Origin: Anarhynchus alexandrinus
Taxonomy: Eukaryota; Chordata; Aves; Charadriiformes; Charadriidae
Length of the DNA: 64,000 nt
NCBI GenBank assembly: GCA_008711295.1
Contig: VUYV01000297.1
Coordinates: 150,736-214,735 of the forward strand
Reading direction: 5' to 3'
Part shown: positions 53,066 to 63,827 of the stretch, piece after piece
How positions within the stretch are numbered: the first letter of the stretch is position 1
Layout: every line of letters begins with the position of its first letter
Program-made: the position numbers and the translations under genes
The notes under the pieces: model-generated
What the model was told of the DNA's origin: nothing
The model's database searches: none
The model's input: only the letters and a program-made list of their open reading frames with translations

Positions 53066-54980
53066 ACTTATTACATTTTTTGCTGAAGCCCATACACAGT
53101 CTCTTCATCTTGTCTTTCCTTTTCATCTCTCTTCAACATCTTGATCTTCTGAGTTGCTATATTCTGACCATCTGCAGCTGGTTACCTGCATCCCTTCTAC
53201 TAGGGATTAACTTTTTAAAACTTTGTATTATAACCCATCTTCTATTAACTATATAACCTCACAAATGCACATATAACCCCGCAAATGCACATAATAGGCT
53301 GATCTACATTCCTTCTAACCTTAATGTTGATATCCCCAGCTACTATCCTGTACCAGCCCCTAAGTCTCTATAATACGCTGAGGGGGCCACTCATCTTCTC
53401 CCAATTTCCTCCTATGTGAACTCCCACAAATCCAATAATGCTCTTTAAAAGCCCAAGTGCCATTTTCAAAATGTCCTTTCCATTTCTCATTTCCTTTCGG
53501 TTCGTCGTTCTGGGCTCCCACATACCCAACAATTACTTAGATTGAAATTTCTTGCTGTTTTCCTCCCCTAAGGCTACAAATTGATTATCTTTTTGGTTGA
53601 GGGATCATTACAAGGCTCACCAATACAAAGGCTTGGAGTCCGCTAAGGTCTGGTATGGTTCTTTTTCCCATCCCTCAATGCTTACTGGGTTGCTGCCAGC
53701 AGCAGAGGTAGAGATGGTGAATAAAGAAGACAATCCAGTCTTGCCCTTAGCTTGATTCTTATTACAGAGCCTCCCCTTTCATGCACAATGAATAACAGGA
53801 ATCAGTTTTTAGATCCTCCACAGATCTCCTCTACCAGCACCCTTGACAATACCAGGAATCCTTCTGGTTAACTTTTTGTTTCTCGTCATCCCTTCTGCCT
53901 CCTGCAACAAATCATTTAAATCCCCATCATGCCAATCTTCCACCTTTTCCAACTTTTTCTATCAGGTACTTTCAGCAGCTCTCGCCCTGCATCGCTTCCA
54001 GGATCTACTCCTGCATATTTTTGATTTTTCCTCAATCTCTCCAGCCAATCTGCAGGGGCGGTTTGTCCTTCTATTGTTTACTTTCAAAAGCCTTACCAAA
54101 ATTCTGCTCCTTTGGGACAGCCTCTTTTGCTCCCTTGACAACTATTCCTTCCCTCAACATTGTTCTGATCCCAAGTAGACCTTGCTACAGGGAATTTCAG
54201 CTCCCCCGGAATCCCCCTCTGAATGTTGAGATGATTTTCCCTGTTTCCGGATTCTGATTCTGGCAGTTTGAAGCATTTGTCTTCCCTCTGGTGTAAACAG
54301 GACTCCTAAAATAAACTGGTCAAATTGCTGCTGCAAAGAGTACCTCAGTCAGAGGCATATTCACAATTTCCTCTCCTCCCAGAGTCCCTGCCGGCTGGTC
54401 AGGAGCATGCTGTCATCCCAAGATGGTAAGGGTCCACCACCACCTGAACCGGCATGGCGTTAATCAGCGTCTTTCTCTTCTCTGCATCCCTGTCTCCCGG
54501 GGTGCGATCCCTGCATCCCGCATCCCTGCCTCCCGGGGTGCGAATGAGGTGACTGAAGTGCCCACGGGTAACAAGCATGATGGCCAGCAGATCCCAAAGC
54601 CATGCCTGTACCCCATCGACTTACTCTCTGCCAGGTTGTGGCCACAAAAAAATGTTCCAGCCTCAAACATGGGGAAAATCCACAGCAAACATGCAATATT
54701 GTATCATCCGTTTTTTATCTTTTCCCTGGGTGCAACCCTGCCCCCAATTCCTGAGCATCACCTCTAAAGGACTGTCAGGTGGAATGCTCTAAGCCAGATC
54801 CTCAGATCCTTTTTACTAGGCCTACTTCCCATTATCTCAGTTTCCCGCGGGACTCTGTCCACCCAGAACCCTTTCACTCCGCCGCCCTGGCGCCCCTTCT
54901 CCTCCCGGAGAGGCAGATCCCGCCCACGTGGCGCCCCTTTACTGGTCCCTCTCCTCGCAGAGAATCCCTTACCCATTTTC

Positions 54981-55161
54981 CCTGTCCCCTTTTCCCATTG
55001 GTTAGGTACTTTAGGGCGCACATTCTTTCACGACCGGTTAGCCTATCACAAACTCGATTCACATTTTTCTCCTTTTAAGGAGTTGTTTTTCACAGCTCTG
55101 CTTGTGTCGTCGACATACAAAATGGCTGAAGCAAAACAATCCGTGAGTTTCATCTCTCACA
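54981..55161 (-). repeat. Partial 5' LTR of the retrovirus-like element
   Basis: Matches 52,831-53,051 of the other LTR with a few substitutions, but has only one of the two about 40-base units and lacks the last about 150 bases (polyadenylation signal side). It shares the outer end CATCTCTCACA. Left of it, GGGGCGCCACGTGGG (minus strand, 54,937-54,923) is reminiscent of a lysine-tRNA primer-binding site, with low certainty. Confidence 0.75.
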
Positions 55162-55251
55162 GGGAGAAGAGCCAGGCCAGGAGGAAAGCAAGTGCGAGGA
55201 ACAGTGCTGCAGAAGGTCGTGTGTTCCCCAGGATGGCCCCTCGCCGTAGAG
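55162..55251 (-). repeat. Inverted copy of a SERHL2 intron segment, part 2
   Basis: On the minus strand it matches about 62,630-62,715 (AGGGGCCATCCTGG, then CACTTGCTTTCCTCCTG versus TACTTGCTTTTCTCCTG), continuing the segment found left of the LTR element. The two halves were one piece before the insertion. Confidence 0.75.
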
Positions 55252-55289
55252 CCAAGGGGTGGGGAGAGGTGGGGAACCGTGAAATGCTC

Positions 55290-55820
55290 CCCAGGCAGGG
55301 GAGGCCGCGCTGTTGTGCCCCCACCCCGTTTCTCAGCGGGACCCCCGGAGCCGTGAGGTGATAAGGGAAGACAAAGATGGCGGCACTCCCGCTGCCTCCC
55401 TCGGGCCACGGCCGCCCCGGGCCGGCGGAGCGGCAGGAGGCGGAGGCCCGGGGCGCCCCGGGGAGGCGGGGAGCAGGGCGGTGCAGCCGGCCCGGCCCGC
55501 CCCACTGCCGGGCTGCGTCCTCCTGCCGCGGCCTTGCTTTGCCGTCCCGGCCGGACAGAGCGGTAGGAGGGGGCCGGGGTGCAGCGTGCGGGCGGCGCGG
55601 GGAGCGGGGCCGGGGCGGCCGCCAGCAGCCGCGGCGCTCCGGGGGCCGCTCTCGGCGCCGGACAAGAGTCCGTCCCCGGGCAAACCCTTCCCCGGGGCCG
55701 GGAGCAGCTGCCTCAGGGCGCCCTGAGGCGAAGGCCTAGGTGTAGCGGCCATTCCTGACCGGTTCGGGAGCCCCACCCCGGAGCCGGGGGGGGAACCTCA
55801 GGGCCAGAGCCCCACTTGGG
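55290..55820. promoter_or_regulatory. CpG island, likely SERHL2 promoter
   Basis: GC- and CpG-dense stretch 1.3 kb upstream of the first recognised SERHL2 exon, following the gene's direction. It contains AAGATGGCGG at 55,377, open for 62 codons to a possible donor at 55,563 (GCG, GTAGGA). A typical place for a housekeeping first exon. It could also serve a divergent minus-strand transcript, for which I see no exon. Confidence 0.65.
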
Positions 55821-57018
55821 CCCGGGCAGGGCAGTCGGGCTCTGCCGGGAGCCCAGGTCGTCAGACAGGTCTGTGAGGAAGGGGCAGGTCCATGGTCACA
55901 CCGGGAAGTCAGTCCACGGCTGTCAGGATCAGGCCCAGCCCTGCGGTCAGCAGGCAGGGACACAATCCCCAAGACTAGGGCATTGTTGCTGGAAACTGCT
56001 GGTCCTGGTCCTGGTCTGTGCTTAAATAGGCTCATGGGCAGGAGGGAAAGATGTAGGGGAGGCTCCAGGTGTGGCTGATGGGGACCATTAGGGCCTGTAA
56101 GTGCTCTCAGGGCCCTGCCAGCAGCCTCCCGTCTCAGCCCACCCCCTCTGTCCTCACACCTTACGGAGGTATGGGCTCAGGAGGGACTTGCTGTAGAGTG
56201 AGTTAATTGCTGTGGGGTCTCAGGGGGCTATTTAAGGGAGCAGAGACCTGAGACGATTCATTGGGAAGGGGATGTGGCATGAGAGACTTGGGGATGGGGA
56301 TAGTCAGGCTGCTCATAAGGGGCCCTAGGGGTCAGAAGGGTTTGGGGGTAAAGGGGAGATACTCAAACCACCCCTGGAAGATCCCCAGAGGCTGGGTAGT
56401 ACTGGGGGGTTCACTCAGGAGCCTGGGGTTGAGGAAAGGTCAGATGTAAATCAGCGATTGCCAGGCAGATCAGCAGTGATGAGACAGGTTTGATGTCAAG
56501 CAGGTGTCTGGCAGGTTGTGGACGCATATCCCATGCAGGGTCCCTGGCCCTGAGGGGTGCACGGGAGGGTGACAGCAGTGACCTGCTGTGTGGCATGTAG
56601 GCAGCTGCTCTCTCTCGAAGGTGCCGACTGGTGGTGTGAAAGAGGAGAAGGTGATAACAGTCTAGTACTGGAGGCAGCATCCTTATTCTCAAAATTGCCT
56701 TTTTGGTCCAGGACAGGTGCCTGGCTGACTGCAGCTAGCTGGGGGAATTCTGCGTGGTTCCCTCTTGCCAGATCTCCTGCACCTTCTGGTCAGGTTGCAG
56801 CTGCTGCGGAGACAGAGAGAGGAGGCGTTCTCCTCTTGCGTCGGGAAAGCTGGTTTCTTCCTGGAGCATCACTAGTACGTGCTGGGAGGAGGATTCCCCA
56901 AACAGGCAGGCAGGGATGGCAGCTTGGGATGTTGAATGGGGAGCTATAAATCAGCAAGCTGCTAATTAAGACCACAGGAGTCTAGTGAGTTACTAAAGAC
57001 CTGTATTACTCTTTTCAG
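55821..57018. other. Probable first intron or upstream region of SERHL2
   Basis: GC-moderate sequence between the CpG island and the first recognised exon. No repeats or frames of note. Confidence 0.4.
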
Positions 57019-57253
57019 AGCTCTGGGCCATTAACAAGATCCCTGGGACCTACTCCGAGCACGTGGCTCTCCCGGGACATTACTTGTGAGCGCTCTATTT
57101 TGGGCATGTTCTCAGAGTTGAAGTTCCCTGTGCCCTGGGGTCACGTGGCAGCCAAGTCCTGGGGACCCTCAGATGGACACCCTGTGCTGTGCTTGCATGG
57201 CTGGCTAGACAATGCCAACACCTTTGACAAACTCATTCCACTGCTCCCCAGAG
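57019..57253 (+). CDS. SERHL2: SERHL2 first recognised coding exon
   Basis: Two acceptors are possible: 57,018 (ATTACTCTTTTCAG, strong) or 57,115 (TTCTCAG). With the first, ATG 57,106 is the likely start after an 87-base leader, and the reading frame is open all the way from 57,019. The coding part encodes [17 protein letters not shown] and the HGWLDN motif and ends at a GTAGGT donor in phase 1. Confidence 0.8.
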
Positions 57254-60200
57254 GTAGGTCTGGCTCATCAGGATGGTTCTTGTTGTGTTACAGGGCTGCA
57301 TATCTAATACTCTTTCCCTTTCAGATTGCTATTATGTGGCAATGGATTTTTCTGGCCATGGCTTGTCATCCCACCGACCTGCAGGCTCCCCCTACCATTT
57401 TCTGGATTATGTGACCGATGTGCGCCGGGTGGCAGCAGGTAAGTAGTAGAAGGGATCTTTGAGGGGATATTTGTGCAGGGGGTGCTATATTGCTCCTGCA
57501 CCTTGGAACAAGCAGGCAGCATTTACTGCCGGGAGAAGGGTCAGTTCCCTCTGCTTCTACCCAGCCTGATGTTAGGTGGTGCTTTGCAACCACGGACTGA
57601 ATAAGCATCCCTGTTTCTCATGATTTTGTGAATGGAAGAAACAGTAAGCCCTGGGAAGCAAGTGTTTCTATACTAAAAAGCAGTAGAGGTGAAGTGGTGG
57701 ATGCAGCTAAATAGTTCTGCCAGACTGACTTTTTGTAAGCAGCCAGTAACATCTAACTAGTGTTAGGTGTAAGTTGGAGACTCTTCTGGTTCTCCCTGAT
57801 GACAGCTTGCTGCTTGCTTTAGTATCAAAGAAATCTGAAAGCCAAGGTGTCTTGGGCTCCTGAAAACTGATCTAACTGCCCGTCTGTATGCTGATCTTGG
57901 GGGAGGTTGTGGCATGTGCAGTTTTGCATCCCTCATTCTGTATGCAAAGAGCCTCTAGAAGTTCTTTGACGTGCCGGAGGGTAAAACACATCTTTCAGTG
58001 AAGTATATTTCAGATGGGCAGCACTGATGAAGCAGTATTTTTGCCATAAGCCTTTCAGAGTGCCCTAAAAAATTGACTGAAGAGCCTGATGTGCTAAATG
58101 GTGCAGAGAGCTTTCCCTAGGAATAATCATACTTTCCTCAAGGCAGCAGACCTGGCTCTGTGTCCTCATGGCTCTTATGGAATCCCTTGCAGCAGGATGC
58201 TCTGTCAAAGTCTCTCTCTTCTAGCAGATGCTGCCCAGTCAGGCTCCTTTGCTTCTTGCCAGTCTCGTGTCTGGCAATGAATGGGAATTTGCTGTAGTTT
58301 GTTTGCCATACAGAGCTTGAGAAGTGCACAACTTAACTACCAAGGAAATGAGGTGGTGGATGCTCTTTTTCTTTAAAACTGGTGTACTTAGCCACCTTGT
58401 TTCTGGATAAGGAAGCAAATTAAGCAGTGGAAAAGCCCTCCTGGGAGAGGGGGCCCATGTTGGTGGAGAAGCAGCAAGATGCCGCTGCTCTGGTTTCTAA
58501 TGCAGCACTGTGTGTTTTTGTCTGTTGCCACTTAGCCTTGCAGTGGAGACGGTTCACCCTGATGGGTCACAGTATGGGTAAGTGGCTCTTGTCCTTGTAA
58601 GCCGTGAGATTCTGGAAATAGGAGTAGATAATTAACTTACAAGATATGCTGCTAGGAGCTGGGTTGGAATATTTATTATCTTGTGTCAAGTACCAGGTTC
58701 CTGCTTGAGTGATTAAAAAATCAATGCCCTTGTTTGAAATGCCTCTACTTTCAAGACCCTGTAGTATAAACAGTGGTAACTCTTGCTGTGGGCCTTTCCC
58801 CCACGCCCAGGAGGGAACAGTGATGGGCGAAGAGGGGTGGTCTACGGCAGACGAATTCACAGCAGGCCTTCCTGCCTGGTCCCCACAGGGCTATTCTGGT
58901 GGGTCATGGAGCTTTCCGAGGGGAACCAGACTCCAGGCTCTATCCCTTTGTGCCTGGGACGCGATTGGGTTTTGCCATGATTTGGGTTTTGCTCCCTAGG
59001 GCTGCTTTCGCCATAGCTCAGTACCTGCACACCCTACTGTTTTTAATTAGTAACTCCTCCCTGGCCTTTGCTGTCTGAAAGGGAGATGGGGATGGCACAG
59101 GATGGGGAGTCCAGCTGGCCAATAGCCCTGCTCTCTGCCAGCTGGCAGAGCTTTACTCTGTAGCTGGGGCTTTGTCCCTTGGTACAACATGCATTTGTGC
59201 TTCTGAGGCAGCTCCTGCTGTGGGGGAGTTTCTGTTACCGGGAGGTGTCCAGTGCATAACTGAGCCCACTTCTTTCCTTTGCAGGTGGGTCTGTGGCAGG
59301 AATGGTGAGTAAAGCATCCTTTCTTCATGAAGTCTATGATTTCTGCTGCTGGAACAACAAATGGGAGAGGCATGAAGGGACAGACTGGGTGGGACTTGGA
59401 TCTCAAGGGACGAGAGGCCCTTCTGTGACCCCCCCCCTCCAGTGTAGCAGGACAAAGACATCACACAATGCTCAGCTTTTCTCTTTCTCTCATATTGTTT
59501 CATCTCTCCTCAGTTCTGTTTCCTTTATCCTGAGATGGTGGACAAGCTGATCCTGCTGGAAAATCTTGGGTTTCTGCTAGATCCAGAGGTTAGATTTCAC
59601 ATGTCCTTCCCATCCCTTTTAAATAAAAAATAGATGTTTTTTTTTCTTTCCCTCATCTGTTCAAAGAAAGCACTGATGTGACCAGTTCCTGGCAGGTCAC
59701 GCAAGTCTCAGGGCTCTTCCTTTTGGAAGGTGCAGATCTGCTCCTTGTTGCATGGACTGAAGTCCCTGCTTAGGGTGGCACTTTGGGGACACTTGGTAGT
59801 GCTCCACATAGTGCAGTCCCTTAGCACTGGAATTCACTTGTCTGTGCAAGGCCCTTGTACAAAGGGAGCTGGAACCTCTGTCCAAGCAACTGCCAGGCGA
59901 GGTTGATTTTTGGCAACAGTTTGTTGGGTGACCCAGGTGCAAGATTGGTGGGTCTCTTTTTCTGTTCCTGGCAGGACACAAAGCTACGTTCCCGACCTGC
60001 CATCATTGCTACCAGATGCTGGGGCTTTGGTTGGCAAAAGTGGAACAGAAGCCCAGGGTAAGAGAGACAAAAGATACCAGATTTCCCTTGTTCTTTTGGA
60101 CAGTTGTCCTCAATTCAAAAGTAGGGTAGAAAAGATTGCAGGGGTAAAAAGTTAGTAAATTCTTTACAGCAGTGCTTAGTGTTCTGTTACTGTGAGGTGG

Positions 60201-63200
60201 TGAGACACTGGAACAGGTTGCCCAGAGTTGTGGATATCTTGTCCCTGGAAGTGTTCAAGGCCAGGCTGGATGAGGCTTTGAGCAAACTGGCCTAGTGGGA
60301 GGTGTCCCTGCCCATGGCATGGGGGTTGGAACTAGATGATTTTAAGGTCCCTTCCAACTCAAACCATTCCATGATTCTATTCCTGCCTTGCCTTTTAATT
60401 ATTGCTGTTCCCTTTTCCCCAGAAATGGGCATTTTTAATATGTCCATAACTGGTACCAGTTCTGAGGGATGCTGAATGGTGAAATGCCCTCTTCTACTCT
60501 CTGATAAGGGGTGAAATGATTCAGAAGAGAGGGGTTACTCCTGTTCTGTGCCTTTCTTTGTTTCAGGACACTGAGGCATGGCTGAAATCAAAACGGATGG
60601 TAATTGACAGATTACTGAGTCTAGAGGCAAAGCAGCAAACTCCCAAAGCACGTAGCCCCGAAGCAGCGTTGCAGAGGTGGGTTCCCATCTGTCCTTTTCA
60701 TTTGCTGCCTGCCTTCACCTTGGACAGAGTTACGGCTGCTCGGACCAGAAGGGAAACTTTCCCTGTACTTCCCCTTTCAAGTCTTCCTCTGGAATTTCAG
60801 CAAGACTTTTTGCTTCTGCTGCCAGAAGCTGCTGCTTTTTCCTCCTCTTTTCTGAAGCAGCCTGAGCACTCGCTGTCATCTTGTCCTGCCATTTTTGCTT
60901 CGCTTTCTCCCTTTTCCAGCAGAACAATCTCCCTGCTGTGTCTCCTCTAGGCTCTTAGAAGCAAACAGACATCTGACAGCAGAGGGTGGGGCGATCCTAC
61001 TGCAGCGAGGAGCAACTGAGACACCCGCTGGTAAGGGCCTGCTTGGAGACAGGGCTTACCACAGTGCTGGGGTAATGCTGGGTGTGGGAAGGGAGTGGTG
61101 TCAACGGCCATTGTCTTCCACAGGGTACAGATTGCCCCAGCTACAATTTTATGCAGCTTGAATGGGATCAATTAGGTCTGGAGGCAGAGCTATCCATTCC
61201 CAGCAACTGGGGTTGGTGCTTGAGTCCCAGAACGGCTAAAGAAAAGAAGTTAAAAAAAGGGAAAAAGTCTGAATTAATCTTATTCCTCTTATCTCAAAAA
61301 GTTTTGGGCAGACCCCAAAGGTGAGGAGGAGAGCAATTCCTGCTCCTGTGAGATGTGAAAACCTTCTTTTTTTTTTTTTTTTCATTCCAGGGCTGGTGTA
61401 TAACAGAGACATGAGAGTCCGTACGGTGAGCATTGCTCTTCTGATGTGCCCCCCTGCTGCTTCTGAGCCCCTGAGCTTACAGAAAGCTCAGAGATAGTGG
61501 AGGCCCACTCACTGAGCCCAGGCCTCCACCCAACTGTTTACTTTCTGCTTCCCTAATTCCCACATTTCTTTTAAATGCTGCTGTTAAAAGAGCCTGCACT
61601 CGATCATTAACTGACTCAGCTTACGGAGTCACTGGAAAATGTTACAGATTTTTTTAGCAGTTCCTCTGCCCCAGGGCCTCCTGGCCACATTTTCCTGCCG
61701 TTAAACTCTTCAGGCAGCAGACAGATGGATGCTTTAGGTCAGCTTCTTCATCAGGTCACCCATGTAAGAAGGAGAGAGAGATAGTGGAGCAAAGTCCTTA
61801 TTTTTGACATTTTGATAGCTCTGTGCCGCTTTTGAGCAAGTAGGGCCCGCCTCCTCTACCTGTGCTACTGCCAGGCTGTGAAAGCCAGAGTAGTGTACTG
61901 TCTCCTTTTTAGTAAAAGGATTTTTAAAGCTTCTCTCTGCTATGAGATCATTCCCATATGTGCTGCATCCCAGCAGGCAGCGTTGTTGGCAGCCCTGAAA
62001 CACAGCTGGACAGAAGGAGCCTTTGCAGAGCCAGCTACTCTTGTGCACAGCCTGGCTGCCTGTCATGTCCCAGCACAGCAGCTTTGGGGCCACAGCCACT
62101 TCTGCCTTCAGAGCTGCTAGTGCAGCAGGGGTCAGGGACAACCTCTGCCCCCAGCTGCTGTCCCTGACCTTTTCTGCTCTCTCTATCTTTGCACCTGCAG
62201 CAGAGTCGAGAGTCCTTCACGGTGGAGCAATGTGTGAAGCTCCTGCAGAAGATTCAGGACCGTGTTCTCATCATTATGTGAGTGAGGCACAAGCCAAACC
62301 AACCCTCACTGCCTCCCTGCAGCCCTGGGTGGAGGGATGGATGTTAGAAAGGAGTCCTCTGCTACTCCTTCTGCAGCAGCCAGACCTTTGGGCCAGTTGG
62401 CACAACTGTACAGCCTCACTTGTGAGAAGCATTTGCCAGTTCCCCACCACTGCCCTGGGCTGGGAGGCTCCTGGAGCAGGCAGAGAGCAGCTGGCACATC
62501 CTCCTCCCGGCCTGGCACTGCATTTTCAGTCTGGGTCTCCCTGGTGCAAGGCTGATCAAGGAAATGCCTGACTGCCCCATCCTCCCCATGCCTTCATACT
62601 GCTGTCTCACGACTTTCTGTCCCTTGACCCTACAGCAAGGGGCCATCCTGGCAAACGTGACCCTCCACAGTACCACTCCTACTTGCTTTTCTCCTGACTC
62701 TTTCCCCCAGTCACAGCAACCCAGTCTGCCCCCTTCTTCAGACCCCAAAGCCTCTCACCTGAGCAAACAGGTGAAACCATCGCAGCCCCCACCTCCTCCA
62801 GCTGGTCCTGGAGCCCCGAGCCTGACCCAGCTCTTGCAAGCTCTCCCCTGGGTGCGTAGGGCAGGGAGGTAGCCAGTGGCTTGCACAGAGCCCCGCAAGC
62901 TGTTAAGCTGTCTGGGTGGGTAGCTGGTTCTGTTGGTCCTCCTTTGTGTTTTTCCCCCCCATCTCCTTGGAAGGCCAGAGGCGCAGGGCTCTGCCTACTT
63001 TGGCCTGTGTGGTGCTGTTAAAAGATTCTCTAGGAAATGAGAGGAAGTGCTACAAGTTGAGAAATGAGGTGCAGTTTTGGCTTCCCTGGTCTGTTGAAAT
63101 CATAAGAGCTTAAGGATTTTCCTGCTTGTCCAGAAACGCAGCATCATGGTGAGGACAAGTCCTCTAGGCCATGCAGAGCACATGCCTTTGAGCCTGGGAT

Positions 63201-63827
63201 GTCACCTTGTCCCATCATCTGCAGCACAGTAGGAGACAGCATGATCTTAACTCTGCAGGTGGTCTAATCCTGGCTTCTCCAGGAGGACTGCCATGGTACC
63301 TCCCTCTCCAAGCAGGGCACAGCCTGTTTAAAACAGCGGTATGGAGTGGGGCAGAGGACAGAGGGGAGATGCAGAAGCTGGCTGGAAGGAAAAAAGAGCA
63401 GAAGACAGGGTGGGGGCAGGGAGTGATGTACTTTGACCAGTTAGGGAGCCACCCCGGGGGGATAATATTTAACCTGTCTTCACTTTGATACTACTAGGCA
63501 GTCACCCAAATTTTTAAAGATAGTCTGATAGAAAATAGATGCTTAGCAAAGCTGTGTGGTGCTCCTCTGGCTACCATGTATGACCCTGTAACCCTGCTGT
63601 TTACGAGCAGCCTGGAAAGAGCATTTGGGTTTGTCATCCCACTGTCTTGGGGACACTGCTTCTGCCCAGGACAGCAGAAAAGACAAACAAAGGCAGACCG
63701 TGTGCTGTACTAAGCCTTACTGTTGCTTTTCAGAGCACAAGATGGACTCTTGGTACCACACAAGTTGCACAGCAGAAATCACTTTGTGAAAGCCCTGCGA
63801 GAGGCATTGGAGTCTACCCTCAAAGAG
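57106..63827 (+). CDS. SERHL2: SERHL2, serine hydrolase-like alpha/beta-hydrolase (3' end outside window)
   Basis: Ten exons join in phase into 265 open codons counted from ATG 57,106: 57,116-57,253; 57,325-57,438; 58,536-58,577; 59,285-59,304; 59,514-59,588; 60,567-60,676; 60,951-61,030; 61,391-61,425; 62,201-62,277; 63,734-63,827. All have AG/GT borders. The product follows mammalian SERHL2: [10 protein letters not shown], oxyanion-type HGWLDN (His31-Gly32), [15 protein letters not shown], nucleophile elbow MGHSMGG (Ser100), [24 protein letters not shown] and a late AQDG where Asp237 may be the acid. The catalytic His exon and roughly 45 residues should lie past base 64,000. Such enzymes are predicted soluble or peroxisome-associated hydrolases; the substrate is not known to me. 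The start is uncertain: ATG 57,106 sits beside a possible acceptor, and a longer N-terminus is possible. Confidence 0.9.
57325..57438 (+). CDS. SERHL2: SERHL2 exon, [12 protein letters not shown]
   Basis: Phase 1 to 1, 114 bases. Encodes the strand [15 protein letters not shown] and then [17 protein letters not shown], the most conserved stretch of the family before the nucleophile. Confidence 0.9.
58536..58577 (+). CDS. SERHL2: SERHL2 exon with nucleophile elbow
   Basis: A 42-base micro-exon (phase 1 to 1) encoding [15 protein letters not shown]; the G-x-S-x-G serine is residue 100. Its pseudogene counterpart at 52,089 has lost both splice sites. Confidence 0.9.
59285..59304 (+). CDS. SERHL2: SERHL2 20-base micro-exon
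   Basis: Encodes GSVAGM between AG and GTGAGT and restores phase 0. Needed to link the GHSMG exon to the next. Confidence 0.85.
59514..59588 (+). CDS. SERHL2: SERHL2 exon, [14 protein letters not shown]
   Basis: Twenty-five codons, phase 0 to 0, ending GFLLDPE before GTTAGA, a weaker donor. Confidence 0.88.
60185..60385 (+). mobile_element. CR1 LINE 3' end in SERHL2 intron
   Basis: About 200 bases, sense orientation: GAGACACTGGAACAGGTTGC, then CTGGATGAGGCTTTGAGC and a terminus CCTTCCAACTCAAACCATTCCATGATTC. It lies between the exons at 59.5 and 60.6 kb. Confidence 0.93.
60567..60676 (+). CDS. SERHL2: SERHL2 exon, cap-region helix
   Basis: Phase 0 to 2. Encodes [20 protein letters not shown] and a Lys/Ala-rich stretch ending LQR, aligning with the helical insert of the human protein. 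Confidence 0.88.
60951..61030 (+). CDS. SERHL2: SERHL2 exon, [12 protein letters not shown]
   Basis: Phase 2 to 1. [20 protein letters not shown] parallels the mammalian segment with LLLQRGT. Confidence 0.9.
61391..61425 (+). CDS. SERHL2: SERHL2 exon, [11 protein letters not shown]
   Basis: A 35-base exon, phase 1 to 0, with a long T-run (61,367-61,382) in the acceptor tract. Confidence 0.87.
62201..62277 (+). CDS. SERHL2: SERHL2 exon, [20 protein letters not shown]
   Basis: Phase 0 to 2, ending GTGAGT. The donor splits the Ile codon before AQDG of the next exon. Confidence 0.85.
62630..62872 (+). repeat. SERHL2 intron segment with an inverted partner at 52.5-55.25 kb
   Basis: Source or sister of the inverted copy described there. 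A proline-rich frame ([20 protein letters not shown]) is open here and in the inverted copy. It lies in an intron, and no splice-linked use was found. Confidence 0.8.
63734..63827 (+). CDS. SERHL2: SERHL2 exon with AQDG, last in window
   Basis: Phase 2 to 0. Encodes [20 protein letters not shown] and then [11 protein letters not shown] before GTGAGA. Asp237 in AQDG is the likely catalytic acid by position. The histidine-bearing end should follow after 64,000. Confidence 0.88.

Larger units (their letters stand above)
52678..55161 (-). mobile_element. Degenerate endogenous retrovirus-like LTR element
   Basis: A 2.5 kb element on the minus strand: a full 3' LTR (52,678-53,051), a purine-rich tract beside it (53,052-53,065), about 1.9 kb of internal remnant, and a partial 5' LTR (54,981-55,161). 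The internal part has only short open pieces; a few minus-strand stretches (about 53,820-53,900 and 54,154-54,336) look gag-like in character but are broken. There is no recognisable pol or env, and the interior is far shorter than a complete provirus, so it is defective. It inserted into the inverted SERHL2-derived segment, which resumes on both sides. Family not identified. Confidence 0.75.

Noticed and set aside
53843..54178. Plus-strand 111-codon frame inside the LTR element
   Set aside because: It is antisense to the element, whose orientation is fixed by the LTR ends and the purine tract.
59974..60059. Possible extra SERHL2 exon after an AG at 59,973
   Set aside because: Its reading frames do not resemble the family and would break the phase between the exons at 59.5 and 60.6 kb.
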